DNA of 64,000 nt, taken from NCBI GenBank assembly GCA_020636775.1, contig JACJXF010000013.1, positions 1 through 64,000 of the forward strand. Direction: 5' to 3'. Shown in pieces: positions 26,607-35,461 of the stretch. Origin of the DNA: Bacteroidales bacterium (GTDB lineage Bacteria; Bacteroidota; Bacteroidia; Bacteroidales; GCA-2748055). Below the pieces are notes generated by a model. That model saw only the letters and a program-made list of their open reading frames with translations, was not told where the DNA came from and ran no database searches. The translations under genes were made by a program, and so were the position numbers. The number at the start of each line of letters is the position of its first letter. The stretch's first letter is position 1.

Positions 26607-27752
26607 TTAAAGCGTAGGCAGGCTCCCGTTCTTTAAATCTGAGAGATATTTTTGATAATACCTATCGTAGATTTCCATTTTTAGTGATTTGGCTTTTGCC
26701 TGTCTGCCTGCAAAATCCTCCTTCGATTCTCCTTTCTGTTTAGGCAGAAAAACTTCATCCTGCATTTCCTCATTTACCTGCGGGGAGTAATAGTAATCAA
26801 CCATAATTTCAGGGGAGAAATCCCAGATTTTTATGGATTTATCAAAGCTGGCTGAGGCGAAGGTTTTTCCGTCAGGACTGAATTTCAGATCCAGTACAGG
26901 TTCTGAATGATCAATAAATGTATACAGGCATTTCCCTGTCGGGATTTCCCAGAGCCTGATGGTATTATCAAATGAACAGCTTATTAGGTGCAATCCGTCA
27001 TTCGAAAACTCAACATCCATAACCTGGTTCGTATGCCCTTTCAGGGTGCGAATGAGCTTATTGGTATAAAGATCATAGATATTTATGGTCTTATCTTTGG
27101 AACCACTGGCCAGATATTTCCCGTCGCGGCTAAAGGCAAGAGAGTAGATATCCATCGACTGTCCGTTTAGTTGGGCTATCTGCGACTGACTTTCCCTGTC
27201 CCAGATCATTATTTCACCATTGCCGGCTGCCGAGGCAATCTTACTTCCATCGCTGTTAAAACAGACGGTCATGGCAACATCGGTATGTCCCCTGAAATCG
27301 GCAATTTTTTCTCCTTTAAGTGCATCAAACAATTTGAAGGTTTTATTGAATGAACCGGCAACTATATATCTTCCCGAGGAGTCAAGATCGGCGGACATAA
27401 TAGTGGTAGTAATATCCTTCAGAACGTATAATTGTTCTCCTTCCGGTGACCAGCATTTAATTGTATTGTCACCGGCTGTTATCATAAATTTTCCCGAAGG
27501 GGCAAGGGCAACATACTTTACACCTTTCCAGTGTCCGCCAAAACTCAGGCCGTATTTTTCGTCATCAATGGAGATTAAGACCGCATTCCCGTCATTATAA
27601 CCCGCTATCAGAGTCTTTCCGTCAGCTGAATATCCAACGCATATAGCTGGTGAATTACCCTTTTTGAAATCGTGGAGCAGGTATGGATCTGACTGGGAAA
27701 ATAGGGGCATCAGGAGGAAATTTGTCAGGAGTATGGAGAGGAGGGTTTTCAT
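26607..27752 (-). CDS. Exported seven-bladed WD40 repeat protein
   Basis: A 381-aa protein with a signal peptide (about 1-19, ending LFSQ). Seven WD40 units follow, one complete propeller, with unit ends such as IKCWSP, FKLFDA, IMIWDR, INIYDL, IRLWEI and IKIWDF. The C-terminal 70 residues are charged (QKGESKEDFAGRQAKAKSLK) and lie outside the propeller. WD40 propellers are scaffolds for protein-protein contacts; the partner is unknown. Exported WD40 proteins occur in Bacteroidota, often near secretion or surface systems, but nothing of that kind is adjacent here. Confidence 0.88.
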   Translation of the reverse strand: MKTLLSILLTNFLLMPLFSQSDPYLLHDFKKGNSPAICVGYSADGKTLIAGYNDGNAVLISIDDEKYGLSFGGHWKGVKYVALAPSGKFMITAGDNTIKCWSPEGEQLYVLKDITTTIMSADLDSSGRYIVAGSFNKTFKLFDALKGEKIADFRGHTDVAMTVCFNSDGSKIASAAGNGEIMIWDRESQSQIAQLNGQSMDIYSLAFSRDGKYLASGSKDKTINIYDLYTNKLIRTLKGHTNQVMDVEFSNDGLHLISCSFDNTIRLWEIPTGKCLYTFIDHSEPVLDLKFSPDGKTFASASFDKSIKIWDFSPEIMVDYYYSPQVNEEMQDEVFLPKQKGESKEDFAGRQAKAKSLKMEIYDRYYQKYLSDLKNGSLPTL

Positions 27753-27895
27753 GGGTTTTTTTTGGGGTGAGTGGCTTAGTTTAATTACTTGCTGTTAAGG
27801 CACTAAGATAATAAATTATTAATCAGTGAGCCGGAGTATTAAAGAACAATTTATTAGTAAAAGGGAGACAGAGGGATTTTTTTATAAGGGAAATA

Positions 27896-28771
27896 TTACC
27901 TCATAAGAATATCCGTGATATTAAAAACGGCAAAAATGACACTGGCGACCCCGTTGGTTGTAAAGAACGCCATGTTTAAACGGCTCAGATCTTCGGGCTT
28001 CACTATCATGTGCTGGTATGCAAGGAGCCCGGCGAAAATAATGGATCCAACCCAGTAATAAGCTCCGAATCCCGCCAGAATACCAATGCCAATTACAAAG
28101 CCTGCCGAAAGTATATGCACTATAACAGAAAGTCTGAGCGCACCTTTTCTGCCAAGCCACACAACGATGGACCTCAGATTCATACTCTTGTCAAAATCCT
28201 CATCCTGCAAGGCATAAAGCATATCAAATCCGCTAACCCAGAACAGAACAAGAAGGGAATAAAATAAAGGAAGTAAATCGAACTTTCCGGTCACTGCCAG
28301 ATACGCTCCAATGGGAGCAAGGGCAAGTCCAATTCCCAGAACAAAATGGCAAAGACTGGTGAATTTCTTGGTAAGGCTATATCCCAGTACTATCAATAAA
28401 GCCAGGGGTGCCAGATAAAATGTCACCCGGTTTATAAACCAGGTGGTAAGCATAAAAGCCAGAGAATTGAGGATTACGAATACAAGGGCTGATTTTGCCT
28501 TAATAATTCCTGCGGGAATTTCTCTGAGAGCAGTTCGCGGATTTTTACTGTCTATTTCCCTGTCGATAAAACGGTTAAAGGCCATGGCTGCATTACGGGC
28601 AAAAACCATACATAACACTACCAGCAGAAGCAACTTCCAGCTGAGGGGTTTCTGGGTATTCATTACTCCCAGAAAAAAGCCGGTTAGTGCGAAGGGCATG
28701 GCAAATAATGTATGCCCGAACTTCACCATCGACATATAATTTCGCATTCCGGCCTTGTTATTCTTCTCCAT
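27896..28771 (-). CDS. UbiA-family prenyltransferase, probably MqnP of the futalosine pathway
   Basis: A 291-aa membrane protein with about eight helices. The first Asp-rich motif is NRFIDREIDSKNPRT and the second YALQDEDFDKS, both binding the prenyl diphosphate through Mg2+. The N-terminal MVKFGHTLFAMPFALTG resembles UbiA/MqnP enzymes rather than MenA. Because mqnA is present at 54.7 kb, prenylation of the dihydroxy-naphthoate precursor of menaquinone is the likely role; a UbiA-type 4-hydroxybenzoate enzyme is the alternative. It lies 43 bp downstream of pheT on the same strand and may share its transcript. Confidence 0.85.
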   Translation of the reverse strand: MEKNNKAGMRNYMSMVKFGHTLFAMPFALTGFFLGVMNTQKPLSWKLLLLVVLCMVFARNAAMAFNRFIDREIDSKNPRTALREIPAGIIKAKSALVFVILNSLAFMLTTWFINRVTFYLAPLALLIVLGYSLTKKFTSLCHFVLGIGLALAPIGAYLAVTGKFDLLPLFYSLLVLFWVSGFDMLYALQDEDFDKSMNLRSIVVWLGRKGALRLSVIVHILSAGFVIGIGILAGFGAYYWVGSIIFAGLLAYQHMIVKPEDLSRLNMAFFTTNGVASVIFAVFNITDILMR

Positions 28772-28814
28772 TTGTCACGCGCTCTTTACAGATATATTTT
28801 TCCCGTTAATTGTT

Positions 28815-31262
28815 TTATGACCTTATATGTGCCCCGGTTTCCCTTTCAATCATCCCCTGAATATTTTTCATTACCTTCTCAATCTGCTGATCCGTCAGGG
28901 TTTTCTCATCGTCTCTCAGTGTGAAGCTAATAGCATAGGATTTTTTACCTTCAGCAATTTTATCTCCCTCGTACACATCAAAAAGATTAATATTTCTGAG
29001 AAGTTTTCTTTCTGCCTTATAGGCTGCCTGCCTGATCTGATCGTAGCTGACAGTTTTTTCAAGAACCATGCTCAGATCCCGCTTAACCTCCGGATACTTC
29101 GGTAGTCCCGTAAAAATGGTCTTATGTTTTTTGATTTCCTTCATTACCCTGTCCCAGTTGAAATCTGCATAAAAAACGTCCTGCTTGATTTCAAAGCGGC
29201 GACACAGGTCATTTTTAAGTTTTCCCACACTTAGAAGTACTTTCTGATTTAATGTATAATCAATTCCTTCAGCAAAAAAATCTCCGCTCGTAGTCATGGT
29301 TCCGATCGCATCAATAGAAAATCCTAATCTCTTCAGAATGAGTTCAGCGAAGGATTTGATCTGGAAAAAGTTTCCGCTTGCGGAAGGGGAATTCCAGTTA
29401 GCTTCGTATTTCTCCCCCGAAATAAGCAAGGCCAGATGGCTTTCCTCAAAATACTTATCATGGGGGTTCTCGCTTACTTTGCCGGTAAGAAGATAGGTGT
29501 TTCCGAATTCATAAAGTCTTAGGTCTGGATTCTTGCGGTTTATATTGTAAGCAAGGGATTCAAGTGCCCCGAACAATAAATTTTTTCGCATCACATTCAG
29601 ATCGTTACTGAGTGGATTGCTAATTCTTACCAGTTCCTTATCTTCCCCTGACTCGTTTTCATAGTAGGATGATCTTGTAAGACTATTGGACATTATTTCC
29701 AGAAAACCATTATTGCTCAGTAAATCGGAAACCATGTTTACAATTTTTTCCCGATCCGGTTTTTGAATAAAGGAGAGTGCTCCGTGCAGACTTTCACCAA
29801 TTTCAATATTATTGTAGCCGTAAATCCTGAGAATTTCCTCAATTACATCTGCCTCGCGCTGAACATCAACACGATAGGGCGGAACTTTCAATTTTAATGT
29901 TTCTTCATTTTCTTCTGTGATCTCTATTTCGAGGGATTTCAGAATTCCGGTTACTTTCTCCCTGGGGATTTCTTTTCCAATAAGACGATTGACATGCTTA
30001 AAGTTAAGCTCAATCTCAAAACTCTGAACCGGTGCAGGATATATATCCACCACCTCAGAAGAAATACTGCCTCCAGCAAATTCTTTGATAAGAAGAGCAG
30101 CCCTTTTCAATGCAAACAGGGTTATATTTGGATCGCTTCCTCTTTCAAAACGGAAGGAGGAGTCGGTATTCAACATATGTCTTTTTGAAGTTTTCCGGAC
30201 AAATACGGGATTGAAACAGGCACTCTCCAGAAAAATACTGGTAGTTTTCTCATTCACTCCTGATTCAAGCCCGCCAAAAACACCGGCTATACACATTCCT
30301 TCATTCGTATTGCAAATCATCAGGTCATCCTGGGAGAGCTTGCGCTCTGATTCATCAAGGGTAGTAAAAGGAGTTCCTTCGGGCAGTGTCTTTACAAGGA
30401 TTTTTTTACCGGTAATTTTTTCTGCATCAAAAGCATGCAATGGCTGACCGGTTTCGTGCAAGACGAAGTTGGTGATGTCAACCACGTTGTTTATAGGTTT
30501 TAAGCCAATGGAAAGCAGCCGGTTTTTCAGCCAGTCCGGGGAGGGTTTTACTTTTATTCCACTGAGTGTAAGCCCGCTGTATCGAATACAGGCTTCGGGC
30601 CTGCTTACTTCCACCGGTATTGTCAAACTTTTGTTATCGGTGGCAAAGCCGGAAACATCGGGTTTCAGGAGTTCAGCTTTTGAGGTCTGTTTAAGATAGG
30701 CAGCCAGATCTCTTGCAACTCCATAATGGGAGGCTGCATCAATGCGGTTAGGGGTCAGACCAATTTCCAGAATAAAATCACTTTCAATCTTAAAATATTC
30801 GGAGGCAGGGGTTCCAGGAACAGCCTGTGAATCAAGCACCATTATCCCATCATGATCTTTTCCGAGTCCGAGTTCGTCCTCGGCACAAATCATGCCTTCA
30901 GAAACTTCTCCGCGGATTTTGGATTTATTGATTGTGAAACTTTCATCCCCGCTGTATAATGTTGTTCCTACAGTTGCCACAGCCACCTTCTGTCCCGCCC
31001 TGACGTTTGGTGCCCCACACACTATCTGAACAGGTTCACCTTTACCAAAATTAACAGTAGTAACACTTAATTTATCAGCATTCGGATGTTTAATGCAGCT
31101 TAAGACTTCAGCTACCAGAACGCCTTTTAATCCTCCTTTAACACTTTCGCGTTCTTCAATGCTTTCCACCTCAAGTCCGATACTGGTTAATATTTTAGAA
31201 GTCTCTTCAGGAGAGGGCAGTGGGCGTATATACTGTTTAAGCCAATTATAGGAAATCTTCAT
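28815..31262 (-). CDS. pheT: Phenylalanyl-tRNA synthetase beta subunit
   Basis: An 815-aa beta chain of the alpha2-beta2 enzyme charging tRNA-Phe. Domains in order: N-terminal MKISYNWLKQYI; tRNA-binding EMAPII-like domain (PNADKLSVTTVN, about 60-150); B3/4 editing domain (about 210-390, with GVFGGLESGV and RRFERGSDP-like RFERGSDP); B5 domain; catalytic-like core; and a C-terminal anticodon-binding FDX-ACB domain (FTGLPKYPEVKRDLSMV to the end). Length is normal. A well-formed promoter lies just upstream. pheS is not in the window. Confidence 0.97.
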   Translation of the reverse strand: MKISYNWLKQYIRPLPSPEETSKILTSIGLEVESIEERESVKGGLKGVLVAEVLSCIKHPNADKLSVTTVNFGKGEPVQIVCGAPNVRAGQKVAVATVGTTLYSGDESFTINKSKIRGEVSEGMICAEDELGLGKDHDGIMVLDSQAVPGTPASEYFKIESDFILEIGLTPNRIDAASHYGVARDLAAYLKQTSKAELLKPDVSGFATDNKSLTIPVEVSRPEACIRYSGLTLSGIKVKPSPDWLKNRLLSIGLKPINNVVDITNFVLHETGQPLHAFDAEKITGKKILVKTLPEGTPFTTLDESERKLSQDDLMICNTNEGMCIAGVFGGLESGVNEKTTSIFLESACFNPVFVRKTSKRHMLNTDSSFRFERGSDPNITLFALKRAALLIKEFAGGSISSEVVDIYPAPVQSFEIELNFKHVNRLIGKEIPREKVTGILKSLEIEITEENEETLKLKVPPYRVDVQREADVIEEILRIYGYNNIEIGESLHGALSFIQKPDREKIVNMVSDLLSNNGFLEIMSNSLTRSSYYENESGEDKELVRISNPLSNDLNVMRKNLLFGALESLAYNINRKNPDLRLYEFGNTYLLTGKVSENPHDKYFEESHLALLISGEKYEANWNSPSASGNFFQIKSFAELILKRLGFSIDAIGTMTTSGDFFAEGIDYTLNQKVLLSVGKLKNDLCRRFEIKQDVFYADFNWDRVMKEIKKHKTIFTGLPKYPEVKRDLSMVLEKTVSYDQIRQAAYKAERKLLRNINLFDVYEGDKIAEGKKSYAISFTLRDDEKTLTDQQIEKVMKNIQGMIERETGAHIRS

Positions 31263-31284
31263 TTTAAAAATTCAGTTAAGAGCA

Positions 31285-31317
31285 CAAAAATAGCAATTTA
31301 CAAGCTCTCCACCCAAA
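31285..31317 (-). promoter_or_regulatory. Bacteroidota promoter of pheT (-33 and -7)
   Basis: On the minus strand TTTG (31314-31317), 21 bp, then TATTTTTG (31285-31292). Both match the Bacteroidota consensus TTTG / TAnnTTTG with acceptable spacing. The -7 ends 22 bp before the pheT ATG. Confidence 0.55.
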
Positions 31318-31532
31318 ATAAATATTGTTTCTTACCTTAGTTTGAATATTTTTGTAAATCCTGATTGCAAATTACTGATTTAAACTATTAGCCGAAAAGG
31401 TTTTGCCTTTGTAATACCAGGCAGAAAATTGCTGAATCTGTGTAAATTTAATCCTGATGAGCTTTTTAAACGGGAAAGAATTTGCGGTCTGTATAAGGCT
31501 TTTGTTTAAATAATTCAGAAAAATATAACAAG

Positions 31533-32306
31533 TTGAGCAAAGAAAAATTAATTCTTATTTCGAATGATGATGGTGTTGAGGCAAAGGGCATTAAAGCACT
31601 TATTGAGGCAGCCTCGCATTTTGGAAAAGTAGTGGTAGTGGCCCCTGCAGATGCAATGTCGGGCATGTCTCATGCCATAACCATAAAAACTCCCCTTAGA
31701 GCCAAAAAGATAAGGAATACTCCTGAGCTTGAAATCTACCGTGCTCATGGAACGCCTGTAGATTGTGTAAAACTGGCCATGAACCAGCTACTGGAAGGAA
31801 GGGTGCCGGACCTTGTGTTGTCAGGCATTAACCATGGTTCCAATGCATCCTCAAGCGTAGTGTATTCGGGTACTATGGCTGCAGCTATGGAGGGATGCAT
31901 AAATCAGATCCCCTCCGCAGGATTTTCCCTGCTTAGTTATGATCCTGATGCCGATTTCAGTGCAGCGGTAAAGGTTGCAGAACAGGTAATAGAAAAAATG
32001 CTCGCTAAGGGATTACCGGAAGGTATTTGTCTGAATGTTAACATTCCTTCTGTTCCCTATTCTGATATTAAAGGGATAAGAGTTTGCAGACAGGCAAAGG
32101 GATTATGGAAAGAAGAGTTTGTAAAGCGGGTTGATCCGAATCAGGGTGAATATTACTGGCTTACAGGTTATTATCTTAATCTGGAAGAGGATTCTGAGGA
32201 TACGGATGAGCATGCCCTTGCAAATAATTTTGCATCAATAGTACCCATTCAGATTGACTTTACAGCATATCAGGCCATGAATGAAATATCCGGCTGGGAT
32301 TTATAA
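31533..32306 (+). CDS. surE: 5'/3'-nucleotidase SurE
   Basis: A 257-aa nucleoside 5'-monophosphate phosphatase. The metal-binding motif ISNDDGVEAKGI is at about residue 9, followed by VVAPADAMSGMSHAIT, HGTPVDCVKL and SGINHGSN, all SurE hallmarks. The start is TTG at 31533: no in-frame ATG lies before the SNDDG motif, so TTG is the only reasonable initiator. It is followed at 41 bp by a small membrane protein gene and lpxB. Confidence 0.94.
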   Translation: MSKEKLILISNDDGVEAKGIKALIEAASHFGKVVVVAPADAMSGMSHAITIKTPLRAKKIRNTPELEIYRAHGTPVDCVKLAMNQLLEGRVPDLVLSGINHGSNASSSVVYSGTMAAAMEGCINQIPSAGFSLLSYDPDADFSAAVKVAEQVIEKMLAKGLPEGICLNVNIPSVPYSDIKGIRVCRQAKGLWKEEFVKRVDPNQGEYYWLTGYYLNLEEDSEDTDEHALANNFASIVPIQIDFTAYQAMNEISGWDL

Positions 32307-32347
32307 AAAGTTTTTACTGTAGGAAACAAAAACCTAAAACCATTTAA

Positions 32348-32674
32348 ATGAAAAAACCGGTTTATAATTCATTCCTCTTCGGTTTGCTGGCAGGGATTCT
32401 GCTTGAGATTATTGCCTTTTTTCTTGTATTGTTTATAAATACAAGGATTCTGGGCTATACTGAGCGCTCCATTTTTAGTTTTCTAAAGTATCTATTAGAT
32501 TTTGATACAGGGAAACAGGATATTATTCCCAAACTGATCAGCCTCTCAGCTCTGCCGGCATTACTGCTGTTTTTTATTTTTATGTGGACCAACAAGCTTA
32601 AATCGGCCAGAGGGGTTATTGGTTCTGCGTTTATACTGGGCATCGTAATTGTATTTTTAAAATTCATACTCTGA
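32348..32674 (+). CDS. Small membrane protein, three helices, unknown function
   Basis: A 108-aa protein with three hydrophobic segments: about 10-32, 62-80 and 88-107. Charged residues between them include the RGVIGSA stretch. I do not recognise a family. It lies between surE and lpxB, and its stop is one base from the lpxB ATG, so it is certainly co-transcribed and probably translationally coupled with lpxB. A role in the envelope is a guess from position only. Confidence 0.8.
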   Translation: MKKPVYNSFLFGLLAGILLEIIAFFLVLFINTRILGYTERSIFSFLKYLLDFDTGKQDIIPKLISLSALPALLLFFIFMWTNKLKSARGVIGSAFILGIVIVFLKFIL

Positions 32675-32675
32675 A

Positions 32676-33794
32676 ATGAGATATTACCTCATAGCGGGTG
32701 AAGCTTCCGGTGATCTGCACGGATCGAATCTTATGAAAGGGATTCTTCATAGTGATCCACAGGCAGAGTTTCGGTTTTATGGCGGAGACAGGATGCAGTC
32801 GGTGGGAGGTACACTCGTGAAACATTTCAGGGAAATGGCCTTCATGGGATTTTTTGATGTTCTTGCCAATATCCGGACCATTACAAGAAATTTGAGACTT
32901 TGCAGGGAAGACATTGTTGAATTTAAGCCTGATGCATTAATTCTTATTGATTACGCAGGTTTCAACCTAAGGGTAGCCGGTTTTGCTCATAAAAAAGGAA
33001 TTAAAACTTTTTTTTATATAGCACCCAAAGTATGGGCCTGGAAGAAGAAGCGAATTGAAAAACTCAGGAAATATGTCCTAAAGCTCTTCGTAATATTCCC
33101 TTTTGAAGTAGAATATTTTCATAAAAATGGGATGGAAGTGGAGTATTACGGTAATCCTCTTATGGATTCTATGGCAGAGTTTCATCGCAATAAGAAGTCA
33201 GATAAAAACTTTAGAAAAGAAAACAATCTCAGTGAAAAGCCTATTGTCGCATTGCTTAGCGGTAGCCGCCGACATGAAATCAGCAGATGTCTCCCTGAAA
33301 TGGCGGAGGCTGCAAAAGATTTTCCTAAGTACCAGTTTGTTGTTGCCGGTGCTCCATCGATTATGAAGGAAGACTATGAAAAAATTCTCTATGGCTCTGA
33401 TATTGCTATTGTTTACAATAAAACCTACGATCTTCTGGATCATGCCACAGCAGCTGTGGTAACCTCCGGAACAGCAACCCTTGAAACAGCATTATTCCGG
33501 GTCCCGCAGGTAGTCATCTTTAAAACGGGTTCACTGACCTACCGACTGGGTAAACTTTTCGTAAGAATCCGTTTTTTTTCACTGGTGAATCTGATTGTCG
33601 ACCGGGAGCTTGTTAAGGAGTTTTTACAATTCAATCTGGCACGCGACATACGGAATGAGCTAATACAGATTTTGAAAAATAATGGCCGCAGGCAGGAAAT
33701 AATGAATGGTTACGATGAAATTATTGGACTTCTTGGAGGAGAGGGGACCTCAGAAAGGATAGCAAAACGAATATGCGAACTGGCAGTAAAATAA
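32676..33794 (+). CDS. lpxB: Lipid-A-disaccharide synthase
   Basis: A 372-aa GT19 enzyme joining UDP-2,3-diacylglucosamine with lipid X to make the lipid A disaccharide. The N-terminus YYLIAGEASGDLHGSNLM and the inner motifs (MGFFDVLANI, YIAPKVWAWKKKRI, YGNPLMD, LLSGSRRHEI, VTSGTATLETAL) are characteristic. Length is normal. This shows that the organism makes lipid A. It overlaps the following spoIID-like gene by 22 bp. Confidence 0.97.
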   Translation: MRYYLIAGEASGDLHGSNLMKGILHSDPQAEFRFYGGDRMQSVGGTLVKHFREMAFMGFFDVLANIRTITRNLRLCREDIVEFKPDALILIDYAGFNLRVAGFAHKKGIKTFFYIAPKVWAWKKKRIEKLRKYVLKLFVIFPFEVEYFHKNGMEVEYYGNPLMDSMAEFHRNKKSDKNFRKENNLSEKPIVALLSGSRRHEISRCLPEMAEAAKDFPKYQFVVAGAPSIMKEDYEKILYGSDIAIVYNKTYDLLDHATAAVVTSGTATLETALFRVPQVVIFKTGSLTYRLGKLFVRIRFFSLVNLIVDRELVKEFLQFNLARDIRNELIQILKNNGRRQEIMNGYDEIIGLLGGEGTSERIAKRICELAVK

Positions 33795-34954
33795 TTTTAT
33801 TTCTAATACAAATATGTGCAGGCTTTATCCTGATTTCCTCATACAGCTTTTCGCAGGATGTAAGGGTTGGGCTATTCTGGAAAAATACTGCCAATGCTTT
33901 TGTTTTTCATTGCACTGAAGGCAAATATCAGGTTTTCGGTGATTCCATGTATACCCGTACACTTAATGCCGGTGATCTTCTATATGTGGGTCAGGTGGGC
34001 GATCATATAAGTCTTATGGACAGTGAATTACAGCATGGTGAATTCAGCAGGGTGGAGTTTCGGAACAGCGATTCTCATTGTGGTTTCAGGTTGAAATTAG
34101 TTGATTCGCTTACTGAAGCAAGAAATTACTCCGGACGCCTGGAGCTGTCGCTTTTCTTTGGTTCCCTTCAAATTATTAATACACTTCCCATGGATGATTA
34201 TATTGCCGGAGTGGTAGAAGCTGAAGGCGGACCATCTGCAGAAACTGAATTTTACCGTGCTCAGGCAATCCTTTGCCGAAGCTATGCAATTAAAAACTGG
34301 GAGAAACACATGGGAGAGGGATACAACCTTTGCGATAATATCCATTGCCAGGTTTTTAAAGGTATAAGTGATGAAAATCCATCCATTCCTGAAGCGGTGC
34401 TTTCGACCCACGGACTGGTATTGGTTACTCAGAATTACTCATTGGTTCCGGCGATTTTTCATTCGAACAGTGGAGGGGAAACCCAGCGCGCTTCGGACGT
34501 CTGGAACAGCTCTGAAGATTATCTCCAGGCTGTGCTTGATCCCTTTTCAGAAGGGCAGAGATCATCCAGATGGGAAAAATCAATTAGCCTGGAATCCTGG
34601 AAGAATTATCTCTCTGGGTATACCAAAATCGAAAGCTTTCCCGACGAAGATCTCATGATTAAACAGGAGCACAGAAAGAAATTTTTTGTCCTAGGTGAAG
34701 ACTCGCTCAGGATAACAGATATACGAGCAGCTTTTAATCTGAAATCCACATTTTTTACCATGGAACTTAAACCTGATACTGTACTTATTCATGGGAAAGG
34801 CTATGGACATGGAGTGGGAATGAGTCAGGAAGGGGCTATGGAAATGGCCAGACAGGGATATTCTTATTCCGATATTCTGAGATTTTATTTTTATAACGTC
34901 CGGATCATGGATATTAGCGACTTGCCGGCATCGGAATTACCGGAAGAGTTTTAG
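33773..34954 (+). CDS. SpoIID/LytB domain protein, exported
   Basis: A 393-aa protein with an N-terminal signal or anchor (about 8-27, ending SYSFSQ). The SpoIID domain is in the middle: LPMDDYIAGVVEAEGG, YRAQAILCRSYAIKN, then HCQVFKG, FHSNSGGET and near the end GKGYGHGVGMSQEGAMEMA. SpoIID is a lytic transglycosylase on peptide-free glycan strands in sporulators; homologues in non-sporulating Bacteroidota presumably remodel cell-wall glycan. The ATG lies inside the lpxB end (22-bp overlap), so expression is coupled to lipid A synthesis. Confidence 0.92.
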   Translation: MRTGSKIILFLIQICAGFILISSYSFSQDVRVGLFWKNTANAFVFHCTEGKYQVFGDSMYTRTLNAGDLLYVGQVGDHISLMDSELQHGEFSRVEFRNSDSHCGFRLKLVDSLTEARNYSGRLELSLFFGSLQIINTLPMDDYIAGVVEAEGGPSAETEFYRAQAILCRSYAIKNWEKHMGEGYNLCDNIHCQVFKGISDENPSIPEAVLSTHGLVLVTQNYSLVPAIFHSNSGGETQRASDVWNSSEDYLQAVLDPFSEGQRSSRWEKSISLESWKNYLSGYTKIESFPDEDLMIKQEHRKKFFVLGEDSLRITDIRAAFNLKSTFFTMELKPDTVLIHGKGYGHGVGMSQEGAMEMARQGYSYSDILRFYFYNVRIMDISDLPASELPEEF

Positions 34955-34960
34955 GAAGGG

Positions 34961-35219
34961 AATGCAGATTGAACACAGTGAAATCACGCTCCGCGTGAAT
35001 CCAGAATGCAGAATGCAAACCGGAGCGCAGCGGAGGTCACGCTCCGCGTGAATGCAAAAGGCCTGGATCTTGGATGAGGTTTTGCTCACCCGCGTGGAGG
35101 GTGATTTCACTGCATCCATTCGCACAAAGCGCGATCTCGTTCCACTCGTTCCTGCCATGCAGGACCGTCGCTGCGCTCCGGTCCCGCGGAGCTGGATTTC
35201 ACTCTGTTCAATTTGCATT
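34961..35219. repeat. Large imperfect inverted repeat
   Basis: The outer arms 34961-34985 and 35195-35219 are complementary at 23 of 25 positions. Inside, a CCGGAGCGCAGCG block (about 35020) pairs with its complement near 35170-35185. GTGAAATCACGCTCCGCG-like pieces recur in both orientations. No transposase or target-site duplication is seen. Confidence 0.65.
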
Positions 35220-35393
35220 TACAATTTTGCATTATGCATTCACTATTTTTCATTAACTTTTTTACATTCACCCCAGCCTACCAGCAAGCAGGCATTTACA
35301 CCAACTGCCCAAATAATCCACTGTCGCTGACCTCAATTCAAAGCTTCTACCTTCCACCTTCTACCTTCTACCTTCTAAATTCTAAATTCTACC
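35220..35393 (-). repeat. Composite dispersed repeat, copy B
   Basis: Read on the minus strand: heptamers 35345-35393 (seven units near GGTAGAA), a 12-bp spacer, a 68-bp core at 35265-35332 (57/68 identical to copy A), then an AATGC-rich tail to about 35220. It lies 5' of gldF with the heptamers nearest the gene, the same relative placement as copy A before tnaA. Confidence 0.75.
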
Positions 35394-35411
35394 TCCAAAA
35401 TTCCTTCCCCC

Positions 35412-35442
35412 TTTGAATAATCCCAAGTTTACTGTATTTTCG
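35412..35442 (+). promoter_or_regulatory. Putative promoter of gldF-gldG operon
   Basis: TTTG at 35412-35415, 19 bp, then TATTTTCG at 35435-35442 (one mismatch to TAnnTTTG), ending 19 bp before the gldF ATG. Element spacing is ideal for the Bacteroidota consensus. Confidence 0.5.
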
Positions 35443-35461
35443 TCCATTCATTTATTAAAAT

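Larger units (their letters stand above)
34955..35461. other. Intergenic region between spoIID-like gene and gldF, rich in repeats
   Basis: 507 bp with no convincing gene. It contains a roughly 260-bp imperfect inverted repeat (34961-35219), copy B of the composite dispersed repeat (35220-35393, opposite strand), and a promoter just before gldF (35412-35442). The short open frames across it have no family and are composed of repeat sequence. Confidence 0.6.

Noticed and set aside
34955..35461. Insertion sequence in the gap before gldF
   Set aside because: Although there are inverted repeats, there is no transposase frame and no visible target-site duplication.
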